Shown one piece after another: positions 38,100-49,997 of a DNA stretch of 64,000 nt. Position numbers and translations under genes: made by a program. Origin of the DNA: Rhodamnia argentea (lineage: Eukaryota > Streptophyta > Magnoliopsida > Myrtales > Myrtaceae); NCBI RefSeq assembly GCF_020921035.1, contig NC_063160.1, forward strand, positions 15,093,095-15,157,094. Reading direction: 5' to 3'. The notes under the pieces were generated by a model. The model ran no database searches. It was not told where the DNA came from and worked only from the letters and a program-made list of their open reading frames with translations. Each line of letters opens with the position of its first letter. The first letter of the stretch is position 1.

Positions 38100-39107
38100 A
38101 TTTAAATAAAAAGAAAATTAAGGTGATGATGAGTGTCTGTTATATTAGAGCCGTTACCCTGATAGTTTGACCGTATGGTCGGTTATTTTTTTACTACGTA
38201 ATCTTTCAATCAATTAATGTTTTATGCAAAATAATAATGATATGTGAGTCTACATTTGAGATTGTATTGTCCCTTACTGACGGTCATGGACGCATTTCCC
38301 TAAAAAGTTAGGGCTGTTCTCGTTAAATGTTCATAGCTTCATTGAAGAATAAATAATCGGCATGTCCTTATGACATGCACATTAATTCTTCTCTTGCTAA
38401 CCACATAATCAATGCGCATGCATCTTGCTAATTGGCCAATACTCTTCCTAAAGAGCGCAATTTTGCATCCAATTAAAAGAAGATTGGGGGAGAAGTTTAC
38501 TCATAACATATGTGCATCTAGGAATAATTACGCCAAGTGCTTTGATAGTTTTGACCCTTTTTCGCGATTTCGGTATATTATGGAGAAGATTTCTATTTTG
38601 TCCGTCGTTGTAAAATCAACAGAATCGAGATTTTTTTTTTTAACAGAATAGGATTCAAACGACAGGATAATTGTGTCAAATGAGACTGTGCATTGGATAA
38701 ATATGCTCATGTCTACGTTTTGTTTTGTTTTTTTCCCGTTTTATTTTTGGCTCCCCCGGGTACGAGAGTACTTCCTTTCTGTTCCTAAATTATGACGTAC
38801 CCTTCGCGTAGATTGTCGTAATATTCCTATGGACAACATATAGCTAGGTTCAGTACTTGGCTCGACAAGTCCAAAAAGGGGAATTTGAAAATCACCTAAG
38901 TCTTGTACCATTGTATGTGTACCTTTGATTGTAGTCATTTGTTTCGGACATCACGATTGCGATTGATCGGTTCCAATTATATATGATAGTCTGCATCAGC
39001 TGAACAAAGTCAAATCAGAATCCAACCAACAAAAAAATAAAATAAAATAAAATAAAATGAACAGAGTCAAATTAGAAGAAAAGTTGTTGCTTGTCACAGG
39101 AAAAAAT
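38100..39107. other. Spacer after SAUR, no gene seen
   Basis: Probable 3' region of SAUR to about 38200, then AT-rich sequence. (AAAAT)n occurs at about 39036-39058. Nothing else supported. Confidence 0.4.
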
Positions 39108-39650
39108 GAAGAACTGTCTAGAAAATCCTAAATCTATTGCACTTTAACTAATTCAGTACTTAGCCTTTTAATTTTATAAATTGAGTCTTAAACCTTTTCA
39201 TGTTTTGCCAATTGAGTCCATTCCGTCAGTTTTAATCGAAAATCACCGACATGGACGTTGACCGCTCTACGTGACACGACCACTATTGATATGAACAATT
39301 TTTCATATATATATATTTTATGCTTTTTGATTTTATTTTTTTCCTTTCAAGCCTGGTGAGGGTCACTGACCAACCATCACCGGACTTGGTAGAAACAAAA
39401 AAAGGAAAATAAAGAAAGAAAAATAAAAACAAAAAGAAAAAAATATAAAATATAAAATATAAAAAAGGAAAATAAAGAAAAACATGTCAGATTGGTCATC
39501 CTACATATCCACGTCAGTTATTTCCAATTAAAATTGGCGGAATAGACTTAATTTGTAATATGTGAAAATGTTTAGGGTTAAATTGATAAAATTAAAAAGT
39601 TTAGGACTGAATTAGTTAAAGCGTAATAGACTTTGCATTTTTTTGACACA
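39108..39650. repeat. Family A element (copy 4)
   Basis: The left arm (AAATCCTAAATCTATTGCAC, GTCTTAAACCTTTTCATG) and right arm (AGTTTAGGACTGAATTAG, GCGTAATAGACTTTGCATTT) are inverse. CACCGACATGGACGTTGACC mirrors the family core. The GC-rich centre CTGGTGAGGGTCACTGACC is at about 39353-39371. Confidence 0.65.
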
Positions 39651-42007
39651 ATTTGTCACGGTTTGCGCACCAAATGCCGTAAAAACTTCCTGCCGTTTTC
39701 AGTCATTCTCAAAGGTAGTAAAAAACGAAACGTCGCGTTAATTACTGCAACCGCAATTCTCTTGTGTGATTCAAATCGAATAAAGTTAGTGGGATTAGAT
39801 GACGGCAGGACCGTTTCTATGAGGAAGTTTGAGAAACTCAACTTTCATGAAAGCGGGTGTTAATTAACTTAAACGGACGGTCAAGGGTCAACGATGATGT
39901 TTGTTGGGTCGTCCGCTGAGAGGAATAGAATGGTTTGAAGCGGCTAATGATTAGGTAGTTGTGCAGATTAAAAACAGATGTTTTTCTTGGTACGATTTGG
40001 ATCTAATTGATTTGAATCGGCTTGCGCTTCAAGCCGAAGTCACTTGTAACTCAATCAAATCATCGATTGTTCTAAACCACATAAATGAGGAAGCGTCGCA
40101 TGATTAAACCGAACTCTGCTAGCCACTATTGATTTTTTCATTCGAGTCACCGTGTTCTACCTGTTCGGGGCGAAATGTATTAAACTGGGTTGGTCTTGGT
40201 CCACGGTATAGATAAGAAAAACCCCAGAATAAAATAATTTAAAGAACTTTGATTCATTGAGCAACGCGATGGGTGCATGAATTGTATGTGCCAAATTAGT
40301 AGGTGAGGTGACCGTCGGCATGTCTAGTGTCATCGGTTCTAAGCTTAGCTACCAACAAGTAGACCACTGCTTAGAGAACACGATCTTAGCAGATGGACTC
40401 AAACTCATTTCGGCTCGCGATAGAAAGAACGTCAAAATTTCGTGACGTAAGTATCGACAATCATGAATATATATATTTTCTGAGCACGTGAATTCGGAAA
40501 GATAATTTCGATCACGCATCGGAAAAGAAAGCTTTTGGGTCTTCAAGACAAATTATGCAATCCCTCCTCAATCTGCCGAGAATGTAGGGCTCATGAACCA
40601 GAGAGCATCGGCAACATTTGACAAAATTACAGATGGTGATTGATTTGAATCGGCTTGCGGCTTCAAGCCGGAGTCAAATCACTGTGTTACCTGAATAAAA
40701 TTTATATGTATTCACACTCTACAATGCTCACTTCCGCTTCGTTTTCTTAGCTTACTGAAAACGTACAGCGATAAATGTACACGGGCCAAATGTTGGGTAC
40801 ACTGAACTGTCCATCACATCCTGCAGATATCAAACATGTATGGCCACATCAAATCAAACGTGAGTCGGATTCCCCACCTCCTGGTCAGGACTCGAGCTCA
40901 AGTGGCTCATCATATCAGCCACTGTATTGGTGACGTGGCTCCAATACATCTTCGAGATTAGGCTACTTTTCTTTTCCGATTTAGATTTCGATTGAGATCT
41001 AGATTTTTCTTTTTCCTTCCGAACTAGATCTAGATTTAAATCTTGATCCGTGTTCTTTCAACATATTGATATTGGCATTTCTGCGCGACAACGATGACGA
41101 GGACGTTGAACCTATGCACCCTGCAAATCATTACAAACGGAGTGCGAGATCTCGATATATGTTCATCATTGAATTTGGGATCGGCCGTTCTTAAGAGAAG
41201 AGAGCATGCTTTTAACTAGAGATAATGTTTTGTTATTTGCTTTTAGGCATTTGACTTGTTCTGCAGTTATTTGAGATTTGCTAGATATGAGAGCCTACCT
41301 TTTGAGTACTATTCCGATTTATAAATGATATATTTCTGTCTATGTACAAAAAAATATCTCAGAAAGCTATCTTGTGCCCTTCAAGCCCCAAACAGCAAAT
41401 TTTTATTTTTGGTCGGACCAAACAGCAAATTGACGTGATATTAGGGTAAGTTGTTCATCCGAAAAGAAGAAATGCTGGATGGGTATGACTCTTGGTTGGT
41501 CCTAGAAGCAAATTAAATAATTTACACGAGAAAACGAAAGGAAAATATCTTCGAGATATGATCCAGTTTGCCCTAACTCTGCTCGGTTGGCCGAGTTAGA
41601 TACGACTGGCGCTCTCTTAATCACGAGTTTCAATTCTCCGGACGCTCCTCGACCTTAGAAGGTCCGGATTCCGTCGGCAGCGCAGATTCGGCTTGTGCAC
41701 CACACCTTGGGCAAATCCGGCTTGCTCCCAACTTGCAACTAGTGGTGCGGTGGTAGCGGGCTCGCTCAAAATGAGCGGCGGCAGTTATAACTTAAATTGA
41801 ATATTCCGATTGTCGGTGCGGCAGTCATAACGACGAATAATGCTTAGACGGGTCGCTGACGCTGGCCGCTCTTTCGTACTCTCTTTGTCAAGCAAGAAAA
41901 GAAAAGGTCGGGACTCGGACCCAGATCCAAACCCGGACTTTCGCCGTTGATTCTATGGATCTCACGCATGTAATACATCCCAAGAAGGAAGGGACTGTGA
42001 TTATACA
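39651..42007. other. Spacer with two related hairpin sequences, no gene seen
   Basis: No gene was recognised. Two copies of an imperfect palindrome with CGGCTTG...CAAGCCG arms lie at 40009-40043 and 40642-40680 in the same orientation. The remaining sequence has no readable protein or RNA. Confidence 0.4.
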
Positions 42008-42012
42008 TGATG

Positions 42013-42502
42013 TGTAACAACAGAAAAATAAGGGCTAACTGCCCATGATATCTTTCCACTATTTTAGTGTGTGTAATTACCCCTCCACTTCTTTGTACGT
42101 GCATAGAGAGAAAAAAAAAAACGGAACAATTGTAAGTCATGATTCTCCGAGTTATTCCTCTGTACTTTCTTTGCGTTTCACTTCAATGATGTTTTCGGGA
42201 TCTAGGATCTCTTGTAAGGGGAATCTTGGGTGTGCAATATCTCCGAATTGTGAGAGTTGCACTGTAAAAAGGTTCGTTGTTGAGAGTGCGACTCACCGTT
42301 TGATGTTTGTCGAGTTGAAGGGTGTGCGTTGTAATTTTCTTGATTATCAAAGAGAGTCTCGTGTGATTGTTTCGTGGGCGTACACGGACCAACCTGTTGA
42401 ACTACGTAAATCTGTGTCTCTCCATCTTACTTTGTTGCATTTGGTTTGTTTATCATTTTATCTAACGCAAGCATCAATTACGAGTGAAGAATTATTGCAA
42501 CA
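42013..42502 (+). repeat. 5' LTR of the copia element
   Basis: 490 bp, TGTAACA...GCAACA. It aligns along its length with 45967-46447, for example TAAGTCATGATTCTC(C/T)GAGTT and GGATCTAGGATCTCTTGTAA. Confidence 0.9.
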
Positions 42503-42504
42503 AG

Positions 42505-42517
42505 TGGTATTAGAGCC
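42505..42517 (+). other. Primer-binding site (initiator tRNA-Met type)
   Basis: TGGTATTAGAGCC, two bases after the LTR, differs by one base from TGGTATCAGAGCC, the usual plant copia primer-binding site complementary to the 3' end of tRNA-iMet. Confidence 0.85.
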
Positions 42518-42580
42518 GACGGTTCGAGAAGCCTATGCCACACGTGATCAACGTCAACGCACACGTTTCAGCATTTTGCA

Positions 42581-43828
42581 ATGGCCGTATTGATTTCTAC
42601 AAAGTTCGGCGTGCCAAAATTCAATGGATCCAACTATCCATTGTGGAAGCTGAAAATGCAAGCTGTGTTTGTGAAAGACGGTTGTGTAGTTGCACTTGCC
42701 GGTAAAGATAAAAAGCCAACAGAGATGAAAAATGAGGATTTTGTACAGAAAGATCAAACGGTAATGGCGGACCTACTTCTAGAGTTAGATGATTCTGTCC
42801 GCTTTAGTGTATCAAACTACTGCCAAAGGTCTATAGGACAAATTGAAGAATCTCTACGAAGGGAAAACAATGTCAAACGAACTTTTCTTCATTGACAATT
42901 ATATAGTCTAAAGATGAAGGAAGGCTCCTCTTTCCAAGAGCACCCGAACTAGTTCAACACCCTGTTGAGCAATTTGACTTCCATCGGCGTCAAAATCGAG
43001 GATGACAAGAAGGTAACACTTCTTCTGTGTTCTATGCCCGATACATGGGATTCCTTGACTATAAATCTCAGTACTAGAGCGGATCTTGACATGGATTCAA
43101 TAATAGCTACATTGCCAACGAAAGAGTCTCGTAGAAAAACTCTCGAGAGCACTTTTAGTAATGCTATGATGGCCAAGGGAAGATCCATGGACAAAGGTTC
43201 CAGTGGGAGAAAGCAGTCAAGGTCCAAGTCAAAGAGGCGAACGTTAGATCCTTGTTGGAAATGTGGACAAAAGGGTCACATAAGTAATGATTGTAAATCT
43301 AAGGAGAATCGGCAAAATTTCAAATCTGATTCTAAAAATGCGTCATCATCAACAAGTTCCCATAGAAACATTGTTGAAAATACAGACTTATCCGAAGATG
43401 GCGAGGTGATGTCCACAGATTCAATAAAGAGCATGCAATATCAATGGGTTTTAGAGTTGGGCACTTCTTTCCATATGACATCACATTGGGACTGGTTCAA
43501 TACATATCGGTCTTGTGATGGAGGTATGGTATACATGAGCAATGATAACTCATGTCATGTTGTGGGGATTGGAGATGTCCATGTTACCATGTTTGATGGC
43601 ATCATGCATACAATATCGGGTGTACGACATGTACCAGATTTGCGGAAAAGTCTATTGTCATTGGGAAAGTTTGATGAAAATGGCTATAAGATTACTTCGG
43701 AAAAGAGACGATCTAAGATCGTCAAAGGAGCACTTATCGTGGCGAAAGGAGAATTGATGGGAGGTTTATATAGGCTGATTAGAGAGACCGTAGTCGGTGA
43801 AGCCATAGTCGTCAATGTTGTAACGTAG
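42581..43828 (+). pseudogene. copia gag and protease remnant
   Basis: 42581-42895 encodes the gag start (KFNGSNYPLWKLKMQAVF is typical), then hits a stop. The frame resumes from about 42965 with gag sequence, a basic linker and a zinc knuckle CWKCGQKGHISNDC (43253-43294, CX2CX4HX4C). The aspartic protease site at about 43445-43468 reads VLELGTSFHM. Copia proteases have D-S-G there, so the catalytic Asp is now Glu and the motif is ruined. The frame ends after the start of the pre-integrase domain at 43828. Confidence 0.85.
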
Positions 43829-44455
43829 TCGACAACTATCCGGCACATGCGTTTGGATACATGAGCATGCATGGACTAAAGGTACTTCTTGATCGTGGTT
43901 TTCTCTTGGTTTAAAGACTATTAATTTAGACGTTTGTGAAGATTGCCTGTTTAGAAAGTTTCATAGAACTCATTTTCGTCGTTCGAAAGCGAGAAGTCAG
44001 AATATTTTAGACTTGATACATTCTGACACTTGGGAGTCTTCTATGAGTCTTTGGGTGGTGCCAAATATTTTATTTCATTTATTGAAGATCTTTCCAGAAA
44101 TGTTTGGGTTTACATTCTTAAACGGAAAAGTGATGTTTTTGCTTCTTTTAAGAAGTTTAAAGCGTTGGTGGAAAATAAAAAAGGAACAAAAATAAAGTGT
44201 TTGAAAACCAATAATGGAGGAGAATATATGTTGCAAGAATTCTTAGATTTTTGCAGGGAGCATAGCATTAAAAGACACTTCACGGTTCCTGGAATTGCAC
44301 AACAAAATGGAGTGGCCGAGCGTATGAATCATACGCTAATGGATCATGCTCGAAGTATGTTGAGCTGTGCTGGTATGAATTAGAGTTTTTGGGCTAAAGC
44401 AGTATGTACGGCGTGTTACATAGTAAATTGTTCCCCAACAACGGCTCTTAATGGA
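43829..44455 (+). pseudogene. copia pre-integrase and integrase remnant
   Basis: Frameshifted copia sequence gives DCLFRKFHRTHF-like and LDLIHSDTWESS stretches, then WVYILKRKSDVF and REHSIKRHFTVPGIAQQNGV. The second catalytic aspartate of the D,D(35)E triad is lost: KTNNGGEY at 44204-44227 in place of the usual T-D-N-G-G. A stop after GMN (44381-44383) interrupts the frame. The C-terminal integrase part is absent, as sequence jumps straight to reverse transcriptase at about 44460. Confidence 0.8.
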
Positions 44456-44459
44456 CAAG

Positions 44460-44690
44460 AAGGGTTAGTTTGTAGGCTGAACATGTCGCTTTATGGCTTG
44501 AAGCGGGCGCCAAGATGCTGGAACAAGTGATTTGATTCTTTCATTGTGAGTTTGGGGTTCAAAAGATGTGAAGCGGACTATTGTGTCTAGGTTCGCAATC
44601 ATGGTAATTGTGGCTCTATAATCTTGTTGCTGTATGTCGACGACATGCTAGATGCAGGTACTTCGAAAGAAAGTATCGCAGAAAGACTCG
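44460..44690 (+). pseudogene. copia reverse-transcriptase remnant, first part
   Basis: VCRLNMSLYGLKRAPRCW is followed by stops and then LLLYVDDMLDAGTSKESIAE, with the YVDD catalytic box intact at about 44633-44647. The N-terminal half of the polymerase domain is deleted. The sequence breaks off at 44690, where the foreign segment starts. Confidence 0.8.
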
Positions 44691-45004
44691 GTTTCTTTTT
44701 ATCATACTTGTTTCTTTTTGTTTTCCACAAAAATTAAATCATTAAAAAAGAGTACTTCACTCCTTCTTTTCCATTTTACTTCTATTGTTTGTTTGGGTTT
44801 GTAACCAATGGAAACGTAAGAGCGGTCAAATGATACGCCATCGGATGATTGTACAAGGAAGGTGGTAGGTTATAGAAAAAACAAGAATGAAAAAGAAGGA
44901 GAAAAAAAAAAGGAAAAAAGAAAAGCAAAGGGGTTGGATCGGGAATCCAATTTTGGATTCGGTATGGATAAAAGATCTTCCTATGTTATACTATTCAATT
45001 CTCG
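44691..45004. other. Plastid-like DNA segment inserted in the retrotransposon
   Basis: This segment does not belong to the copia reading frame: retroelement sequence stops at ACTCG (44686-44690) and resumes at TTGGCTAGGGAATTCGATAT (45005 on). It contains stretches I associate with plastid intergenic DNA, such as GTAACCAATGGAAACGTAAG, AGCGGTCAAATGATACGCC and a bacterial-type promoter end GTTATACTATTCAATTCTCG. CTCG occurs at both joints. The exact plastid locus is not certain to me, and the assignment rests on memory of plastid spacers. Confidence 0.5.
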
Positions 45005-45933
45005 TTGGCTAGGGAATTCGATATGAAAGATCTAAGAGTCGTAAATCGAATTCTTGGGATGATCGTACTCAAAGATCATGAAAATAGGAACATCTGGATA
45101 ACTCAAAAGAGCTATGTCGAAAAGGTTCTGCAGAGCTTCAATATGCGTAACGCCAAACCAGTTAATACCCCACTTTCTATTGGTTGTAAATTGTCTTCCG
45201 AATAAAATCCTAGCACAGAAGCAAAGAAGATAGAGATGGCTTGAGTACCACATGCATCGGCAGTAGAGAGTCTTATGTTTGCCATGGTCCGCACCAAACC
45301 GGACATTGCACAAGTAGTAGAAGCATCCAACAAGTACATGGCAAATTTGGGTCGAGATCATTGGACTATGGCGAAATGGATCTTTCAGTACTTGAAGGGT
45401 ACCTTTGATATGGCTATTCATTATAGTAGCCAAAATTTACCGTTAGTTGGATTTGTGGAGATTATGCGGAAGATCGTGATAAATGGAGATCTATCACAGG
45501 GTATTGTTTCTCTTTAGGCAATGGAGCAATTATTTGGATGTCCAGGTTACAATTTGTGGTTGTGTTATCTACTACAGAAGCGGAGTATATTGCAGCAACT
45601 GATTCACGCAAGAAAGGCATTTGGTTGAAGAGATTGCTTGATGAGCTAAGAATCAAACAGAAAGTTATCACTATTCATTGTGATAGTCAGAGTGCGTTAC
45701 ATTTGGCTGTTAATCCAATGTTTCACTTTCATACGAAACACATTAATGTCAAGTATCATTTTATTCGTGATGTAGTGGAAGATGGAGTCATCTCTTTGCA
45801 GAAGATTCACACCAACGACAACGTAGCGGTTGTGTTGATGAAGCTCATTGCGAGGGAGAAGTTTATATGGTGCGGAACTTCTCCTGGGCTTGCGATTGCC
45901 AATTGTTTGGTGATGGGCAAATCGGAACTGTGA
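45005..45933 (+). pseudogene. copia reverse-transcriptase end and RNase H remnant
   Basis: REFDMKDLRVVNRILGM and ITQKSYVEKVLQSFNM continue reverse transcriptase after the insert. After a stop at 45202 the frame resumes with GRDHWTMAKWIFQYLKGTFD. The RNase H part (45538-45933) has STTEAEYIAATDSRKKGIWL, TIHCDSQSALHLAVNPMFH and TKHINVKYHFIRD, the usual end of a copia polyprotein. Confidence 0.85.
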
Positions 45934-45951
45934 AGCCTATTCGAAAATAGT

Positions 45952-45966
45952 TTTCAAATGGGAGAA
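45952..45966 (+). other. Polypurine tract
   Basis: TTTTCAAATGGGAGAA directly before the 3' LTR start is the purine-rich plus-strand primer site of the element. Confidence 0.6.
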
Positions 45967-46447
45967 TGTAACAGCAGAAAAATAGGGGCTAATCGCCTGT
46001 GATACCTCTTCACTACTTTAATGTGTGCAACCACCTCCCACTTCTTTGTACATGCATAGAGAGAGACAAAAAGGGAAATAGTGGTAAGTCATGATTCTCT
46101 GAGTTATTCCTCTGTACTTTCCTTTGTATTTTCTTTGCGTTTCATGTCAATAGTGTTTTGGGGATCTAGGATCTCTTGTAATGGGAATCTTGGGTGCGCA
46201 AGTTGTGAAAGTTGTATCTTAAAAAGGCTCGCTGTTGAGAGTGCAGCTCGTTGTTTGATGTTTGTCGAGTTGAGGGGTGTGTGTTGTAATTTTCCTGATT
46301 ATCAAAAGAGAGTTTCGTGAACGTAGACAAGTCAATCTGTCGAATCACATAAATCCGTGTCTCTCTATCGTTACTTTACTACACTTTGTGTTGTTTATCA
46401 TTTTATCCAAGGCAAATATTGATTATGTGTGAAGAATTTTCGCAACA
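45967..46447 (+). repeat. 3' LTR of the copia element
   Basis: 481 bp with the same ends as the 5' LTR. Its 3' edge is 394 bp before the start codon of the J-domain gene, so it is part of or next to that gene's promoter. Confidence 0.9.
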
Positions 46448-46841
46448 TGATTTATGTAAGGGATGGGAATGGTGCCACGCGAGTTGATCGTTGGCACATA
46501 ATGGGGAAGGAGAAACACGTTGCAAATAGAGACACGTTAAAAATGGCCGGCTTCTCGAGTGGTCTCGTGTGTTTATGGAGGAGCTCCCCCCTCTTTTCAA
46601 CTTTTCCTTTTCTCTCTCCTCCGCTTCCCATCCCTTCCGTTCCACGGAAAACAATGCGAAAGCTTCCGTGCAGGATTCCTCGAAACACGTCCTCCAAAGT
46701 TCAGAGCTTTTTACCCTCTTATCTGTTGGGTTGGCTCCATTGCCCAATTCGTCGACACCCAAGTTCTGCTTTTTCTTTGGATCGTTAGATTCGTAGAGTA
46801 AAGGGTATTCCGCCTGCCGACTGGTTTTGAGGAACCCAAGA

Positions 46842-49800
46842 ATGGCGAATGGTGACGAGAAGAGCGAAAACTTGTACTTAGTTCTGGGGCTGAAAAAGGA
46901 TTGCACGGCTTCGGAGCTCAGGAGTGCGTATAAGAAACTGGCCCTGGTTAGAACTGCCACGCCTTTTCGGTAACCGACCATCTTCTGCAATTGTTAATGA
47001 TTTCATCATGTGTGAGACACTGGTTTTTGTTTTTCCCCGACATTGTGTTGTGTTATGTTGCTGATTGGGAGAGGCAAGTCAATCGTGCATACAGTGATTA
47101 GCGAATAAGAGAACCCGTAGTTTAAATTTGAAATTCTGTAGACTGTGATCTGTGACATGTGAAGTATCTTTTTAGGCTCTCGTGGTTTCTGACTTCGGGT
47201 CGATGCGTTTATTCATCTTGTTTTTTTTAAGAACGCTTGCACGAAGCATTTCCTTTTGATGCGTGGGATGTGCGTGTTAAGAATGTCTTTGTTTCCGGTT
47301 GGTTCAGAGGTGGCACCCGGATCGTTGTTCTGCGTCAGGAACTTCAGAGTTCGCCGAAGAGGCCAAGACGAAATTCCAGGAAATTCAACAGGCCTATTCC
47401 GGTGCGAGCAATTGCATTTCAATTAAAACTAGTTTATTGTGACGACAGGGCAATGCATGATAATTCTGGAAGGACTACTTGTTTAGAAGTTAGCCCTGTG
47501 ACAAATGAAAGATGTTGCAAAAGTTTTGCTCTGACATTTCCCCTGTTTTATTCAATCTTGGTTCGATAGAAGATCTCCGTGTAGCTTTTTATATTTATAC
47601 TGAATGCTTTAGCGGCCGCCCATCTGACTCTTACTGTTTTTAGTTCTATCCGATGTGAACAAGAGGTTTCTTTACGACATTGGAGCCTATGACAATGATG
47701 ATGACGAAAATGTAAGCTTTTGATACTGTTTTGTGGGGTCTCTCAGTTTGTTTTTTTGTGTATATTACTTTGTTTATGCCTCGAGGGTGGCTGGAGATGT
47801 TCTTATTCCTCGGTTTTGTTCTGGTCCTTTTAGATTTTATCTTTATGGGCAGACCATAATCTGGATGAAATTATGTCGAGGCACTTTTGAGTTGTAGGTC
47901 TTACATTTTGCTTATGCACACCTGGAAACTAGCCCTCAAGCCTTGCAATTGCGTCTCGATATTGTTCAGATATGCCTTATTTCATGCTTGAGCGGATTTG
48001 CACGTTGGTGCTCTGCGCCTTATCATTGCTTGATATATTTGATGCCTGTGATGCAAAAAGGTGTCCATTGAGCAATTATCTACTTCATCAGATTTACTGC
48101 AACGTAGAGTATGGAGTGCTGAAATAGCTTAATTGACTATATATTAAAGCAAAGCTCACAAACTTATTCAGTTCATCACTGCAGATATTCGTATGTTCTT
48201 GGAGAGAAACTGCATGAAATTGGTTTTAATGAATTAGTGGTTGTTGGACGAATTCTTCCGAACTGCTGAACGGGATACTCCTGCTCAACAGATATTTCGT
48301 TATTTTTTTTATTTTCTCCTTTTAGAAAGTATGCAGGAGAGATCTCTAGCCTGCTGTTAACGAATTATGGTCATCACTCTAGGAAGTTGCTAGAGCTTCA
48401 GATGGAAATGCTCATAAAGTTGAAGGCAGGAATAGTGCCTGGGGCCAGCGGTCTAGGTTATTTCCTTAGGTTTCATGAAGCAGCACACCAATATTTACTG
48501 TTATGGTTAATTCTTTGGAAAGTTCACTGTGAGTTTCAGCGAAGTGCAATAGATGTAATGGTTGCAATTGTGTCGGGAGCATATTGACTGCGGTGTTCTG
48601 GTTTCCTTTTATCTTTTAACTTCTATGGCGTTCTCCATCTTTTGACTGCATGGCTGCATTGCTTGGTTATTGGATGGACTGCGAATTAATGTGCGATACA
48701 CTTGCAGGGAATGGGTGACTTTATGAGCGAGATGGCAGTTCTGATGAGCCAAACAAATTCAAATGTAAGCCATCATATGCCCATTTTCTGTACTATTCAG
48801 TGAAATTGCTGATGCATAGAAGAATTGCTCCAAGTGTAGAGTCTAATGTATATCTGCTCGCCGTTTTACAATGTGTGAACCAATCAGCATAAGATCTCTG
48901 TGACTAATTCCTAAATATGAATTAGAATTCAGACAGGAAGGATTATTCTTCAGGTCATTCCAATTCTTATATTGCTTAAGGAGCTTCTAAAAATTTATAC
49001 TTTGCTTGCATTACTACTGCCTGACTATCTCTGATTTTGCTTTTGTGTTGCTTGGTTCCCAAAGTTGTGATAGGAGTAAATTTTACACGAATCGTGTTTT
49101 GATGGATGGATAGAAAGCGAAACCCAGGAAGAGAGAGAGTTTGATTCGTTTTCTGATGGATCAGAATGGAACAGATGGATGACCTTCTCTCATAAGATGT
49201 CACTCACAGTGAAGGATGTAATACTTATTTTAGTTGTCCGAGACCATTTTTTGTAGCCTGGTGCCCAGATGTGTCTTCTTGTCTCTGGGATGTTTCTGCC
49301 GCCCTCGTGACTTGCAACTTTCGTGATCTACAGGAAAGGGGGCAATGGAGCTTCGAAGACTTACAGGAAACATTCGATGACATGTTTCGGAGGGAAATCA
49401 AGACGTCTAGATTCGGCTCACAGATAGTGGATACTACTACATCTTTGTCTTCATGCGTTGGTTACTACGAAAGTTCTACTTCCAGCAAGAAGCGCGGTTT
49501 CACAGCAATGAACAGCGGCAAGAAAGAGGGTGGCTGTGGCTTTGACTCACACTTTCAAAATTTATATCCAGAGGTGAGCACCTCTCTCTCTCTGTCTCTC
49601 GGTTTTGTTTTAGCTTGGGAAAATAGGTCATTCAGATGAATTTCTTTCTTATGCGTTTGCTTGATCAAATTAGAAATAAATGCTTAATCATGTTTAAGGT
49701 GTACGTATCATGATGGAACGCATATCGATAGGCATTAGCCTTTAACCATAAGCCAGCATATTAGCCAATGCCAAGTAGGTTATCATCATAATTTTATGCC

Positions 49801-49997
49801 TTCCTCTAGTTAAAGGGCTTTTGCATGTCGTTTTGAGCTCGTGATGGTTAAAAGGAACGCAAGTTGATTCCTCAATGTCATGGAGACAGATGAAGAAGCC
49901 GCGAGATGAAGGGAAAGGAAAGGAGGTAAGAGAAGAGAGACTCGACGCTCGGAAGCGTGGGAGGAAACGGAAGGTCGGTGTCCAATTAGTTCCCTAG
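46842..49997 (+). CDS. J-domain (DnaJ/HSP40-like) protein
   Basis: Exons 46842-46946, 47308-47401, 47644-47711, 48708-48764, 49334-49573 and 49890-49997 add to 672 nt (223 aa) in frame with GT-AG junctions. J-domain proteins stimulate the ATPase of HSP70. The domain spans about residues 10-75: LYLVLGLKKDCTASELRSAY, KKLAL, then RWHPDRC with the essential HPD at residues 38-40, FQEIQQAYSVLSDVNKRFLY. It is followed by YDNDDDENGMGDFMSEMAVL and a motif FEDLQETFDDMF known to me from a small plant DnaJ subgroup, then a Ser-rich stretch and a basic tail (KRGRKRK, possibly nuclear). There is no Gly/Phe region or zinc finger, so this is a type III J-protein. The last exon rests only on frame and a good AG acceptor. 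An alternative end is a TAG in the fifth intron. Confidence 0.85.

Larger units (their letters stand above)
42013..46447 (+). mobile_element. Degenerate Ty1/copia LTR retrotransposon
   Basis: LTRs at 42013-42502 and 45967-46447 both start TGTAACA and end GCAACA. Flanking sequences TGATG (42008-42012) and TGATT (46448-46452) agree in four of five bases, as expected of an old 5-bp target duplication. Inside are a primer-binding site, a polypurine tract and remnants of gag, protease, integrase, reverse transcriptase and RNase H in copia order. The LTRs differ by many substitutions and small indels, so the insertion is old. The coding region is broken by stops and frameshifts, lacks the integrase C-terminal and reverse-transcriptase N-terminal parts, and has an unrelated 0.3-kb segment inserted. 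Confidence 0.92.
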
